This document shows positions 26,110-34,292 of a DNA stretch of 64,000 nucleotides, one piece after another (position 1 is the stretch's first letter; each line of letters begins with the position of its first letter). The position numbers and the translations under genes were made by a program. Below the pieces are notes generated by a model. That model was not told the origin of the DNA. It made no database searches and saw only the letters and a program-made list of their open reading frames with translations. The stretch is from Paenibacillus sp. S150 (GTDB lineage Bacteria; Bacillota; Bacilli; Paenibacillales; Paenibacillaceae). The stretch spans positions 1-64,000 of the forward strand of contig NZ_JACBYI010000041.1 of NCBI RefSeq assembly GCF_019352175.1, in the 5' to 3' direction.

Positions 26110-27285
26110 TTATACGAGGCTTAGCACCTTAGCCTTAACATTACTCGCCTCATAGTGGTTAAGCAGTGTCCGGTAAGCCTGGTCAGCGATGAGGGAGCCA
26201 AGCTCCGGAATCTGCAGCAGCCTGGTCACATGCTCGGCAATGCCACCCGCCGTGCCGGCCAGCAGGATATTCCGCCCGTTCTCGCAGATTAATTCCTCTG
26301 CGCCTCTCAGGCTGGTCACCACCGGAGTGCGGAGCGCCCAGGCCTCCAGGATCTTCTTCCGGCCCTCGCAGCCTTCACGCAGATAAGCAATAACCGCTTT
26401 CGAGCTGCGTATGTATTCTTTGGCAAGCCTGTAATCCTCAATAATCTTCACCGAGGGATCAGCTTTGGATAGCGCCAGAACCTCGGGATGTACGGCGCTG
26501 CCCACTATGCAGCATTCAACATCCGGCACTTCGGCCTGAATCAGCGGATAGACCTTCTCATGGAATACTATAGCTGCATTCTTGCCGTGGACGGTGTTCA
26601 TCGCCCAATGAAGCATAACCCTATTCTCTCTGGACACAGAACCGGCATATTGATAATCCTGCAGATCCACAAAAGGCGGCACAACATGCACCTTGCCGGC
26701 ATCGGCAAAGGACAGTGACTTGAATAACAGGGCATCCCATTCGGTAGCCGTCAGCAGCAGGCCGGTCTTGTTCATCAGCCTGCGCTCCTCCCGGCGGACC
26801 CGTGCCTCATTTATTCTATGGTAATGATGCCTGAGCTTCCGCCGGACGGGTCCCTCATTCTCCCCGCCACTGCTCCAGGCATGTTCGGCATCCGTAATAA
26901 TGACCGCCTCGGGAAGCAGGGAAACAATCAGGTCGATGCAGTTGCCGAGCAGTCTGTGGGAGACAAATACATGACTGTAGGCATGATGGCTGCAGAGTTC
27001 CCTAATCTCGGTCCGCAGATCTTTACCGGCGTCTTCAACGTGGGCTTTTGGTCGCAGCCTGTTCAGCGGCCGGAGCAGCAGCCTGCGGGGTCCAGCCGCC
27101 CGCCCCACACGGTGGACGGTAAGCGCGGGGCGGGAATCCGCAATCCCTCCGCGCTCGCAGCTGCAATACTCCAGGAGATCAATATCAAATTTCTCCAGAA
27201 GGATTTCAAGAAAACTTTCTGTACGGAGTTCCGCTTCCTCATTGCATTGATTTCGCGCTGAAAGGAACAGCATTCTTTCTCTCAT
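26110..27285 (-). CDS. Diverged GT4-like glycosyltransferase paralogue
   Basis: A 391-residue protein clearly homologous along its length to the protein at 27478-28659 (shared KILEAWALRTPV, NGRNILLAG/HSRNILIAD, NHYEASNVKAKVLSLV end). Compared with that copy it lacks the N-terminal PQDSGGKLRTG loop (here NQCNEEAELRTE) and has GCEGRKK in place of GSGTRLK in the sugar-nucleotide site. Both are parts of the active site in GT4 enzymes, so activity is doubtful. The ATG at 27285 has AAGGAG upstream. It lies 190 bp downstream of its paralogue. Confidence 0.75.
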   Translation of the reverse strand: MRERMLFLSARNQCNEEAELRTESFLEILLEKFDIDLLEYCSCERGGIADSRPALTVHRVGRAAGPRRLLLRPLNRLRPKAHVEDAGKDLRTEIRELCSHHAYSHVFVSHRLLGNCIDLIVSLLPEAVIITDAEHAWSSGGENEGPVRRKLRHHYHRINEARVRREERRLMNKTGLLLTATEWDALLFKSLSFADAGKVHVVPPFVDLQDYQYAGSVSRENRVMLHWAMNTVHGKNAAIVFHEKVYPLIQAEVPDVECCIVGSAVHPEVLALSKADPSVKIIEDYRLAKEYIRSSKAVIAYLREGCEGRKKILEAWALRTPVVTSLRGAEELICENGRNILLAGTAGGIAEHVTRLLQIPELGSLIADQAYRTLLNHYEASNVKAKVLSLV

Positions 27286-27344
27286 GGCTCTGACTCCTTG
27301 GTTATCTATGAAAATATTCATCGGCATATGCAGGTGGATGCGCA

Positions 27345-27381
27345 GAAAAAAAGCAAGCGGATGACATCCCGCCGCTTTTTC
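27345..27381 (-). terminator. Terminator between the two glycosyltransferase genes
   Basis: On the minus strand AAGCGG and CCGCTT flank GCGGGATGTCAT, followed by seven T. It follows the gene ending at 27478 by about 100 nt. Confidence 0.7.
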
Positions 27382-27477
27382 ATGAAACTTTAGATGTAGA
27401 TCAATAGTACCGCATTTCCACCGGAATGATTGTCGATTTATGGGATAAAAAAATCTTTTTTTGAATTTTGCAACAAT

Positions 27478-28659
27478 TTAGACCAAACTAAGCAGCTTTG
27501 CCCGCACACTTGCCGCCTCATAATTCGCAAGCAGCGTATCATACGCCCGTTCCGCCAGCACTTTTCCCCGTTCGCAGTCCAGAAGAAGCTGAACCACACT
27601 GTCCGCAAAGGTTAAGGGGTCATCGGCGATTAAAATGTTGCGGGAATGCTCATAGAGCAGTCCCTCCGCTCCTTTGGAGCTTGAAATTACAGGCGTCCTG
27701 AGCGCCCAGGCTTCCAGGATTTTCAAGCGTGTTCCGCTTCCCTCCCGCAAGGGAACGACGACCGCCTGCGCTTTGCGCACGTAATCCGCTACACTGTCTA
27801 CATAACCGGTGATCACAATCGAAGAATCCTTTTCAGCCAGAGCCGCGACCTCCGGGTGCACATCCCGGCCCACGATATACCACTTGATCTCCGGCACCTT
27901 CGCCTTTATGAGCGGATAGATATCGCGGTTGAAGTACGCGGCTGCGTTAATATTCGGAAAGTAGTTCATATTACCCGGTAAAACAATCCACTTCTCTCTC
28001 TGGATGTTCGTTTTTGTCTGATAATCTTCAATGCGGATAAAGTTGGGAATGACATGAACCTTGTCCGAATTTTTGCCGGAAAGGGATTGAAAGGCCAGAC
28101 CATCCTGCTCCGAGGCGGCCAACAGCAGATCCGTCTTGTCCATCAGCTTGAGCTCGTCCCTTTTCGTCCATACTGCATTCAGGGAATAAAACAGCCCCGC
28201 CAGTCCCTTCTTCTTGGCTGCAAGCTGTGCGGACAGGCCGCTCTCGAAGTTGTGGGCATCGGTAACGATCAAGGAACCGGGCAGCGCTTCGCGCACAATG
28301 TCTATGCAGATTCCCAGCAGGCTGTGGGAAATGAAAACATGGCTGTAGCCGTTCTGACGGCACAGCTCTGTGATCTTGCCGCGCATATCCACATCCACAT
28401 GGCTCATGTAGGAGCAGTTGCGCCATTTATATAAAGACCTGAGCATGGCTTTGCGGTAATTCATCGTTCTCGGGGCTTCGTATACAGTAAGTCCCGGCTC
28501 TTCCTGCTTGTCCGCCGATGGCCTTGAATTGCGGTAAGTAAGCAGATCCACATCATATTTAGCCAGTAAAATATTCAGGATATTGCCGGTTCTCAGCTTG
28601 CCGCCGCTGTCCTGCGGAAAAGGATTCTCTGCGGATATAAATAGCAGCTTCTCCCTCAT
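27478..28659 (-). CDS. GT4-family glycosyltransferase
   Basis: A 393-residue GT-B enzyme. The N-terminal FPQDSGGKLRTGNIL loop, the central IPNFIRIEDY and WYIVGRDVHPEVAAL, and the C-terminal PLREGSGTRLKILEAWALR and SSKGAEGLLYE correspond to acceptor loop and nucleotide-sugar site of GT4-type transferases. Substrate is unknown; a role in surface polysaccharide is a guess. The ATG at 28659 has TAGGAG upstream. A diverged second copy lies just downstream. Confidence 0.85.
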   Translation of the reverse strand: MREKLLFISAENPFPQDSGGKLRTGNILNILLAKYDVDLLTYRNSRPSADKQEEPGLTVYEAPRTMNYRKAMLRSLYKWRNCSYMSHVDVDMRGKITELCRQNGYSHVFISHSLLGICIDIVREALPGSLIVTDAHNFESGLSAQLAAKKKGLAGLFYSLNAVWTKRDELKLMDKTDLLLAASEQDGLAFQSLSGKNSDKVHVIPNFIRIEDYQTKTNIQREKWIVLPGNMNYFPNINAAAYFNRDIYPLIKAKVPEIKWYIVGRDVHPEVAALAEKDSSIVITGYVDSVADYVRKAQAVVVPLREGSGTRLKILEAWALRTPVISSSKGAEGLLYEHSRNILIADDPLTFADSVVQLLLDCERGKVLAERAYDTLLANYEAASVRAKLLSLV

Positions 28660-28857
28660 GTCCTCGTCTCCTACTCTCATTTTGCCCTCATCTCTGCCGC
28701 ATCGTTAAGTGTTTAGCATATATTACCCCAAAGTGAATTGTATTTCTGTCGGTTTATGTATTTTTCAAAAATATATTCCAAAAACATGCAATTCCATGCC
28801 AAACAGCACCGCCCACGGTGAGGTGAAGAAGTGCTTCCGGGCCCGTTATTTCGTTAT

Positions 28858-30036
28858 TCAGGCCTTCCCGCCGGTTTCCCGGCTTCGCACCACGCGGTTT
28901 CTTCCTTGCTGCTTCGCCTGATACAATGCGGCATCGCTCAGCCTGTAGAGTGTGTTCAGCGGAACCCGCTCGCCCGATGGGATGGTAATGACCCCGATGC
29001 TTACCGTGTAAGGCATGGGAACGCCGTCAATTATTGCGTCCAGCACGCTGAGGCGCAGCTGCTCTGCGGTTACCCCGCTCGCCTCCTCATCTGAACGGTG
29101 CAGCAATACAGCGAATTCTTCGCCGCCGAATCTGCCGAACAGATCGCCGTTGCCGAGCTGTCCTTCGATTTTGCCGGCAAAATCCCTGAGCACCCTATCA
29201 CCCGTATCATGCCCGTAGGTATCATTCACATTCTTGAAATGATCGATATCAACCAGCAGAAAGGAAAAGGGGATTTTCTCTTTGGACGAAGCGGCAATCA
29301 TCGAGCGGGCACGCTGCACAAATGCTCCGCGGTTAAGAATCCCGGTCAGCTCATCATAGGTGGCTGCCCGCTCCAGCTCCGCATACGATTGTTCACGGGA
29401 CAGCAGCATAAATCCCGCCGTTCCCAGGAACATCAGCAAATATATTCCGGTATAGTACAAGATTTGAAGGAAGGCCGGAGCAGAAGAGCCTCCGGTCACC
29501 GGAGTATAGAATATCAGGGCTGCCCGGCCCAGCATCGTCAGAATCACAATCCCGTAGAGAAAGCCCATCAATTCCTGCAAGGGCGTTATTTTGAATTTCA
29601 TGCCCAAAATATAAGCCGGATAGATCAGGAACAGCACACCCGCCAAAGCTGCCGAGGCGATATGCAGCGGCTTGTCTGGAAACAGGAGGTAAATGGACAG
29701 CAAACAAACGGCAGACAAGCCCGCCAGAAGAAAATAATAGGTTCTGACCCGGCCTGAGTAAGCTCCCAGCAGCTTCAGCAGAGAAAAGGCTTCCGCCGTG
29801 CCTGCGCCCACAGCCAGCAGAACGTTAAGCGGAAGTGTCACCCGGAGACCAAGGTTACCCTCGTTCATGAAGAGCAGCAATAACGCCAGTTGAAGAAGCT
29901 TAGCCAACACAAACAGCCCGGAGGTCCCATCCTTCGGATAACGTGAACGGTAGGCTATAACAAGCAGCACTGTAAAAAAGTTGCCAAAAAACAGACAAAC
30001 CAGCAGTGTCTTCAGATCCAGATGGACGGCTATCAC
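28858..30036 (-). CDS. Membrane GGDEF diguanylate cyclase (1)
   Basis: A 392-residue protein with about seven hydrophobic segments in the first 200 residues and a GGDEF domain (about 225-390): TYDELTGILNRGAFV, DIDHFKNVNDTYGH, GRFGGEEFAVLL. The active-site GGEEF suggests c-di-GMP synthesis. The allosteric RxxD inhibitory site expected five residues before it is absent (GNGD). The GTG at 30036 is preferred over the one two codons earlier, which sits on the GAGGAG ribosome site. It is a paralogue of the gene upstream. Confidence 0.88.
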   Translation of the reverse strand: MIAVHLDLKTLLVCLFFGNFFTVLLVIAYRSRYPKDGTSGLFVLAKLLQLALLLLFMNEGNLGLRVTLPLNVLLAVGAGTAEAFSLLKLLGAYSGRVRTYYFLLAGLSAVCLLSIYLLFPDKPLHIASAALAGVLFLIYPAYILGMKFKITPLQELMGFLYGIVILTMLGRAALIFYTPVTGGSSAPAFLQILYYTGIYLLMFLGTAGFMLLSREQSYAELERAATYDELTGILNRGAFVQRARSMIAASSKEKIPFSFLLVDIDHFKNVNDTYGHDTGDRVLRDFAGKIEGQLGNGDLFGRFGGEEFAVLLHRSDEEASGVTAEQLRLSVLDAIIDGVPMPYTVSIGVITIPSGERVPLNTLYRLSDAALYQAKQQGRNRVVRSRETGGKA

Positions 30037-30088
30037 ACTCACTCCTCATACATGGCACAACCATATGTATACCCGCCGCCCCGCAGCT

Positions 30089-31249
30089 TCAACGGGAACG
30101 CACTACACGGTTTCGGCCTTGCTGCTTCGCCTGATACAGAGCCCGGTCACTAAGCTTGTACAGCATATTCAGGGAAGTGAGGGAATCCGGCAGAACCGTA
30201 ACAATGCCTATACTGACCGTATACCCGCCGGGATTCGTAAAATCCGCGGCTTCCTCCTTGACGGCCGCCCGGAGACGTTCAGCCTTGTGCCCGCTCTCCT
30301 CTTCATCCAGTCCATAGAGCATAACAGCAAATTCTTCCCCGCCTACTCTGCCGAACAGATCAGAGGAACCAAGATGGTTCTGAAGAACAAGCACGAAATC
30401 CTGCAGGACTGTATCGCCAGCTTCGTGTCCGTGCGTGTCGTTCACGCTTTTAAAATGGTCCAGGTCCAGCAGCAGAAGAGAGAAGAAATCCCTTTTTTTC
30501 ACGGCAAGGGCCAGCTTCAGTTCCGCCTCCAGCATAAATGTCCTGCGTCCCAGGATACCGGTCAGCCCGTCATAGGTTGCGATTCTTTTCAATTTCTCAT
30601 AGGTATGTTCATTGGATAACAGTATAAAGGCCGCCGTTCCCACCACCAGCAAAAAGAACATGCCCATAAAATATAAATACTGCGGCATGTTGGGCGTGAG
30701 CGCTCCCATATCGGATTCCAGCAGCAGCGCCGCCATCGACCGGATCAGCATCGCTGCGGCAAAGGCATAAAAAATGAAGCCCATCAGCCTTTGCAAAGGT
30801 GAGCCTGCCCTATTGGCCGTCAAGCGATAGGCCGGATAAATGACAAACATGATCACCCACAGCGAAGTGGTCGCTACCCGCATATTCGGGCTGTTGAAAA
30901 AGAGCACAACAATACAAAAGCTGATTACACTGCAGATTGTAATCGTCCAATAATACAGCTTGGCCTTGCGTCCAAGCAGGCCCATCATCAAGAGAAGAGC
31001 GGCAATCTCCAGGCCTCCGCCCGCCAATATGAGGAAATTGCTCAGTGGAATGGCAATATAGTGCGGCACCGCAGCCCACAACAGAATCGAGGACCAATAG
31101 ACCACCTGCAGCCACTTCGCTGCTATAAATAGAGTTGAGGCCGTGTCTCTGGGGAAATGGAGGCGGTAATAGCTGATCAGCAGGGCAGTGAATAAATTTC
31201 CAAAGATGAACAGGTATACTAGTGTTCGTATATCAAGCTGGAAAGCCAT
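30089..31249 (-). CDS. Membrane GGDEF diguanylate cyclase (2)
   Basis: A 386-residue protein of the same plan as the one at 28858: seven hydrophobic segments, then TYDGLTGILGRRTFML, DLDHFKSVNDTHGH and GRVGGEEFAVML. The C-terminal LYQAKQQGRNRVVRSR is shared almost exactly with its neighbour, so the two arose by tandem duplication. GSSD replaces the RxxD inhibitory site. The sensor part differs most, which suggests different signals. Confidence 0.88.
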   Translation of the reverse strand: MAFQLDIRTLVYLFIFGNLFTALLISYYRLHFPRDTASTLFIAAKWLQVVYWSSILLWAAVPHYIAIPLSNFLILAGGGLEIAALLLMMGLLGRKAKLYYWTITICSVISFCIVVLFFNSPNMRVATTSLWVIMFVIYPAYRLTANRAGSPLQRLMGFIFYAFAAAMLIRSMAALLLESDMGALTPNMPQYLYFMGMFFLLVVGTAAFILLSNEHTYEKLKRIATYDGLTGILGRRTFMLEAELKLALAVKKRDFFSLLLLDLDHFKSVNDTHGHEAGDTVLQDFVLVLQNHLGSSDLFGRVGGEEFAVMLYGLDEEESGHKAERLRAAVKEEAADFTNPGGYTVSIGIVTVLPDSLTSLNMLYKLSDRALYQAKQQGRNRVVRSR

Positions 31250-31269
31250 AAGTCACACCACCATGTGCA

Positions 31270-31500
31270 CGGGAATAGAGGAAGGCTTGTCCCGCTATAA
31301 GCAGAAACGTCCACGCAACCTCAAATGGAGCGTATGCTTCCGAAGCAGCGATACTCCGTATCGCAAATCAGGCATCCGTTTCAGCAAGAAATACGAAGGA
31401 TGACGGAGTGCGTGAAGCAATAAATCCTTATATTTGAAGAAGAAACGGCATAGCCGCCCCTTCATAAAAAGAGCGGTATCCGTTTCTGCATAAAGTGTAC
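31270..31500. repeat. Dispersed palindromic repeat, copy B, with hairpin fragments
   Basis: The 276-bp gap between the cyclase and murC has no gene. It contains AGAAACGG (31441-31448) paired with CCGTTTCT (31480-31487), preceded by GCGTGAAGCAATAAATCC and TATATTTGAAGA, the flank seen at copies A and C. Upstream are CGATAC/GTATCG and AGCGTATGCTTCC (31329-31341), the inverse of the hom-leader hairpin arm. Confidence 0.65.
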
Positions 31501-31525
31501 AAATATTAGGTTGCAGGCTTCAGGC

Positions 31526-32902
31526 TTAAAGCTCCTTGAGCTGCTCGGCAAGCGCGTATCCAACCTTCCAGATGTCTCCCGCCCCCATCGTAAGGACGAG
31601 ATCTCCCGGAGCAATGCGGCCCTGCAGATCCGTTAATACAGCTTCCTTGGTAGGCAGATGCCTTGCGCCGGCATTGCTGTTCTGTACAATCAATTCCACA
31701 AGCTTCGCGGAAGTGACACCTTCAATCTGCTTCTCTCCCGCCGGGGAGTAAATGTCGGTGATAATTACTTCATCGGCTTCACTGAAGGCACGGCTGAAGG
31801 CATCCAGCAGGAAAAAGGTCCGCGTATAGCGCTGCGGCTGGAATACGGCTATAATCCGTTTGCCCGTTGCCTTGGCCGCGCTGATCGTCGCCTGAATCTC
31901 TGTAGGATGATGCGCATAATCATCGATGACCAGAATATCATTGATCTCGCCAAGCACTTGAAACCGCCGCTTCGCCCCATGGAATTTCAGAATGGATTCC
32001 GTAATCGCCTGGAAGGAAATCCCCGCTTTGAGACAGGCAATTACAGCCGCCATGGAGTTGTACAGATTGTATTTGCCGGGAATGGAAAGCTCAATGCGCC
32101 CCAGCACCTCGCTGCCGAAGCTCATTGTATACGCTACCTGGCGGTCGCCCAGAACAATGTCAGTCGCGGTGTAATCCGCAGCCTGCGAATGAATGCCATA
32201 GGTAATGACGCTGCCCTTGACCTCGGGCAGAAGGGAAGCGGCCGTTTCGTCATCCGCACATACAATCGCAGTTCCGTCCTCACGCATCTGATTCATGAAC
32301 TGGACATAAGCGGCCTTCAGACGGCCAAAATCGCCGCCGTAATTCTCAAGATGGTCCGCCTCAATGTTCGTAACGATGCCCAGCCAGGGATGGTATTGCA
32401 GAAAGGAGCCGTCGCTCTCATCCGCCTCGGCCACGACGAACTCCCCTTGACCCGCTTTGGCGTTCGTGCCGACATTCATAATTTCCCCGCCGATAATATA
32501 AGTGGGGTCCACTCCGCAATCCTCCATAATCAGCGCGATCATGGATGAGGTGGTGGTTTTGCCGTGGGCACCGGCAATGGCTACACCCTTGCGCTCATTC
32601 AGCAGCCGGGCCAGCATTTGCGAGCGGTGCAGGACCGGAATTTTCAGCCGCTCCGCTTCCACCCATTCCACGTTATCGCTCGCCAGGGCTGTGGAGTAGA
32701 CCACAAGATCCGCACCTTTGACCTGCTCGGCCGTATGTCCGATATAGACCTTGGCCCCTTTGGCAATCAATTTCTCTGTCAATTCCTGGGCCGCCACATC
32801 GGAGCCTGTGACCGTATATCCCATTTCCAGCATTACCCGGGCAATCGCGCTCATGCCATAGCCGCCGATCCCTATAAAATGCACGCGTTCAGTAGTATCC
32901 AA
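31526..32902 (-). CDS. murC: UDP-N-acetylmuramate--L-alanine ligase
   Basis: A 458-residue cytoplasmic ligase adding L-alanine to UDP-MurNAc. FIGIGGYGMSAIARVMLEMG at the N-terminus, the ATP loop GAHGKTTTSSMIALI, and the C-terminal DDYAHHPTEIQATI are typical. The TTG at 32902 is taken because the family begins with xTTExVHFIGIGG; the longer frame starts inside folC. It lies 7 nt after the folC stop, so the two are probably co-transcribed. Confidence 0.95.
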   Translation of the reverse strand: MDTTERVHFIGIGGYGMSAIARVMLEMGYTVTGSDVAAQELTEKLIAKGAKVYIGHTAEQVKGADLVVYSTALASDNVEWVEAERLKIPVLHRSQMLARLLNERKGVAIAGAHGKTTTSSMIALIMEDCGVDPTYIIGGEIMNVGTNAKAGQGEFVVAEADESDGSFLQYHPWLGIVTNIEADHLENYGGDFGRLKAAYVQFMNQMREDGTAIVCADDETAASLLPEVKGSVITYGIHSQAADYTATDIVLGDRQVAYTMSFGSEVLGRIELSIPGKYNLYNSMAAVIACLKAGISFQAITESILKFHGAKRRFQVLGEINDILVIDDYAHHPTEIQATISAAKATGKRIIAVFQPQRYTRTFFLLDAFSRAFSEADEVIITDIYSPAGEKQIEGVTSAKLVELIVQNSNAGARHLPTKEAVLTDLQGRIAPGDLVLTMGAGDIWKVGYALAEQLKEL

Positions 32903-32909
32903 CAGTTCG

Positions 32910-34286
32910 TCACCAGCCTTTTTCAGAATCGGGTTGCCGTAAAAGCGTACTGCGCACATCAGAAATCAGATACAGCGTTCCGGAGACGACCGCAAGGTCG
33001 CTCTCCGCTGTGATCGACTGCAGCAGCTGCAGCGCTTGGCCCCAATCATGTTCTACTATGATTGCCAAATTTTCTTTGGCATATTTCTCCCGCAGACGTT
33101 CTGCGATAACCTGCAAATCTCCCGCGTCCATTTTCTTCCGGAAATCCGGTTCGGTCAGGATGAGCGTATCCACTATAGGCAGTATATGCTTGAAGTATGA
33201 CTCATGATGCTTATTTGCCAGCATCCCCATAAGCAAATTTAATTTATCGTACTTATAAAACCGGGGCAGGCTCCTGGCCAGACTCTCCGCACCTTCAGGA
33301 TTATGCGCCCCATCCAGTACAATCCGCGGAGAGCTGCCCACTTCCTCCAGTCTTCCCGCCCAAAAGGTGCGGCGGAAGCCTTCCAGCACATCCTCGTCCT
33401 CCAGCATAAAAGCCATATATTGACGCAGAACCTCCAGCGCCATCATCGCTCCGGCGCTATTGCTGAGCTGGTGCTCGCCTTTCATGGCAATGCCAAGCTC
33501 AAGCGTACGGAAAGGGCCCTTGAAGTCAAAAATCTGCAAGCCATCCTTAATTCTAACATTCTCATAGCCGAAATCCTCTCCGGCAAGGTAGAGTGTGGAT
33601 TGGCTGGCCGCGGCTTTTGCCTTGAGCACGGCTACCGCCTCCGGCTGGCTCACACAGCTGACCGCCGGAACACCGGGCTTGATAATCCCGGCTTTCTCAC
33701 CCGCAATCTTCTCCAGAGTATCTCCCAGAACATCGGTATGATCGTGGCCGATATTTGTAATGATAGACACAATCGGAGTTACAATGTTCGTTACATCCAG
33801 CCTTCCCCCAAGACCAGTCTCCCATACGACTACATCGGGATAGCAAACCTCCGCATAATAAAGAATCGCCAGAGCGGTAGCAACCTCGAACATCGTTGGC
33901 GAGCCCAGCTCGCTCTGTGCAATCTCTTCAACCAGCGGGCGCAGCTTGTTCGCAAGCTCTGCCAGAACCTCTTCAGGAATATCCTTCCCGTTATACTGGA
34001 AACGGTTCGTAAATTTGGTGATGTAGGGAGAGGTAAAGGTTCCTACGCTGTAACCGCTTCTAATCAGCACACTGGTCAAAAAAGCGCAGGTCGAGCCTTT
34101 GCCGTTCGTACCCGCCACATGAATGAACTTCAGCTTGCGGTGCGGCCGGCCGAGCATCTCCATCAGCCGTTCGATCCGTCCGAGGCCCGGGCGGATGCCG
34201 AAAGGAATCAGGCCGTTAATCCAATTCACTGCTTCTGTATAAGAACTTAAGGGAGCGGTTCCGCCGCTCCCGGTCAACTCTTCCAT
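32910..34286 (-). CDS. folC: Folylpolyglutamate/dihydrofolate synthase
   Basis: A 458-residue Mur-ligase-like enzyme adding glutamate to folates. HVAGTNGKGSTCAFLTSVL is the ATP loop, with GLGGRLDVTN and DGAHNPEGAESLARSL. It begins 6 nt after valS, as in B. subtilis. The N-terminus is some 25 residues longer than usual. Confidence 0.95.
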   Translation of the reverse strand: MEELTGSGGTAPLSSYTEAVNWINGLIPFGIRPGLGRIERLMEMLGRPHRKLKFIHVAGTNGKGSTCAFLTSVLIRSGYSVGTFTSPYITKFTNRFQYNGKDIPEEVLAELANKLRPLVEEIAQSELGSPTMFEVATALAILYYAEVCYPDVVVWETGLGGRLDVTNIVTPIVSIITNIGHDHTDVLGDTLEKIAGEKAGIIKPGVPAVSCVSQPEAVAVLKAKAAASQSTLYLAGEDFGYENVRIKDGLQIFDFKGPFRTLELGIAMKGEHQLSNSAGAMMALEVLRQYMAFMLEDEDVLEGFRRTFWAGRLEEVGSSPRIVLDGAHNPEGAESLARSLPRFYKYDKLNLLMGMLANKHHESYFKHILPIVDTLILTEPDFRKKMDAGDLQVIAERLREKYAKENLAIIVEHDWGQALQLLQSITAESDLAVVSGTLYLISDVRSTLLRQPDSEKGW

Positions 34287-34292
34287 AGTCCC

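Noticed and set aside
28681..28857. Small gene between the glycosyltransferase and the first cyclase
   Set aside because: No frame with a start site; the sequence looks like ordinary promoter and spacer DNA.
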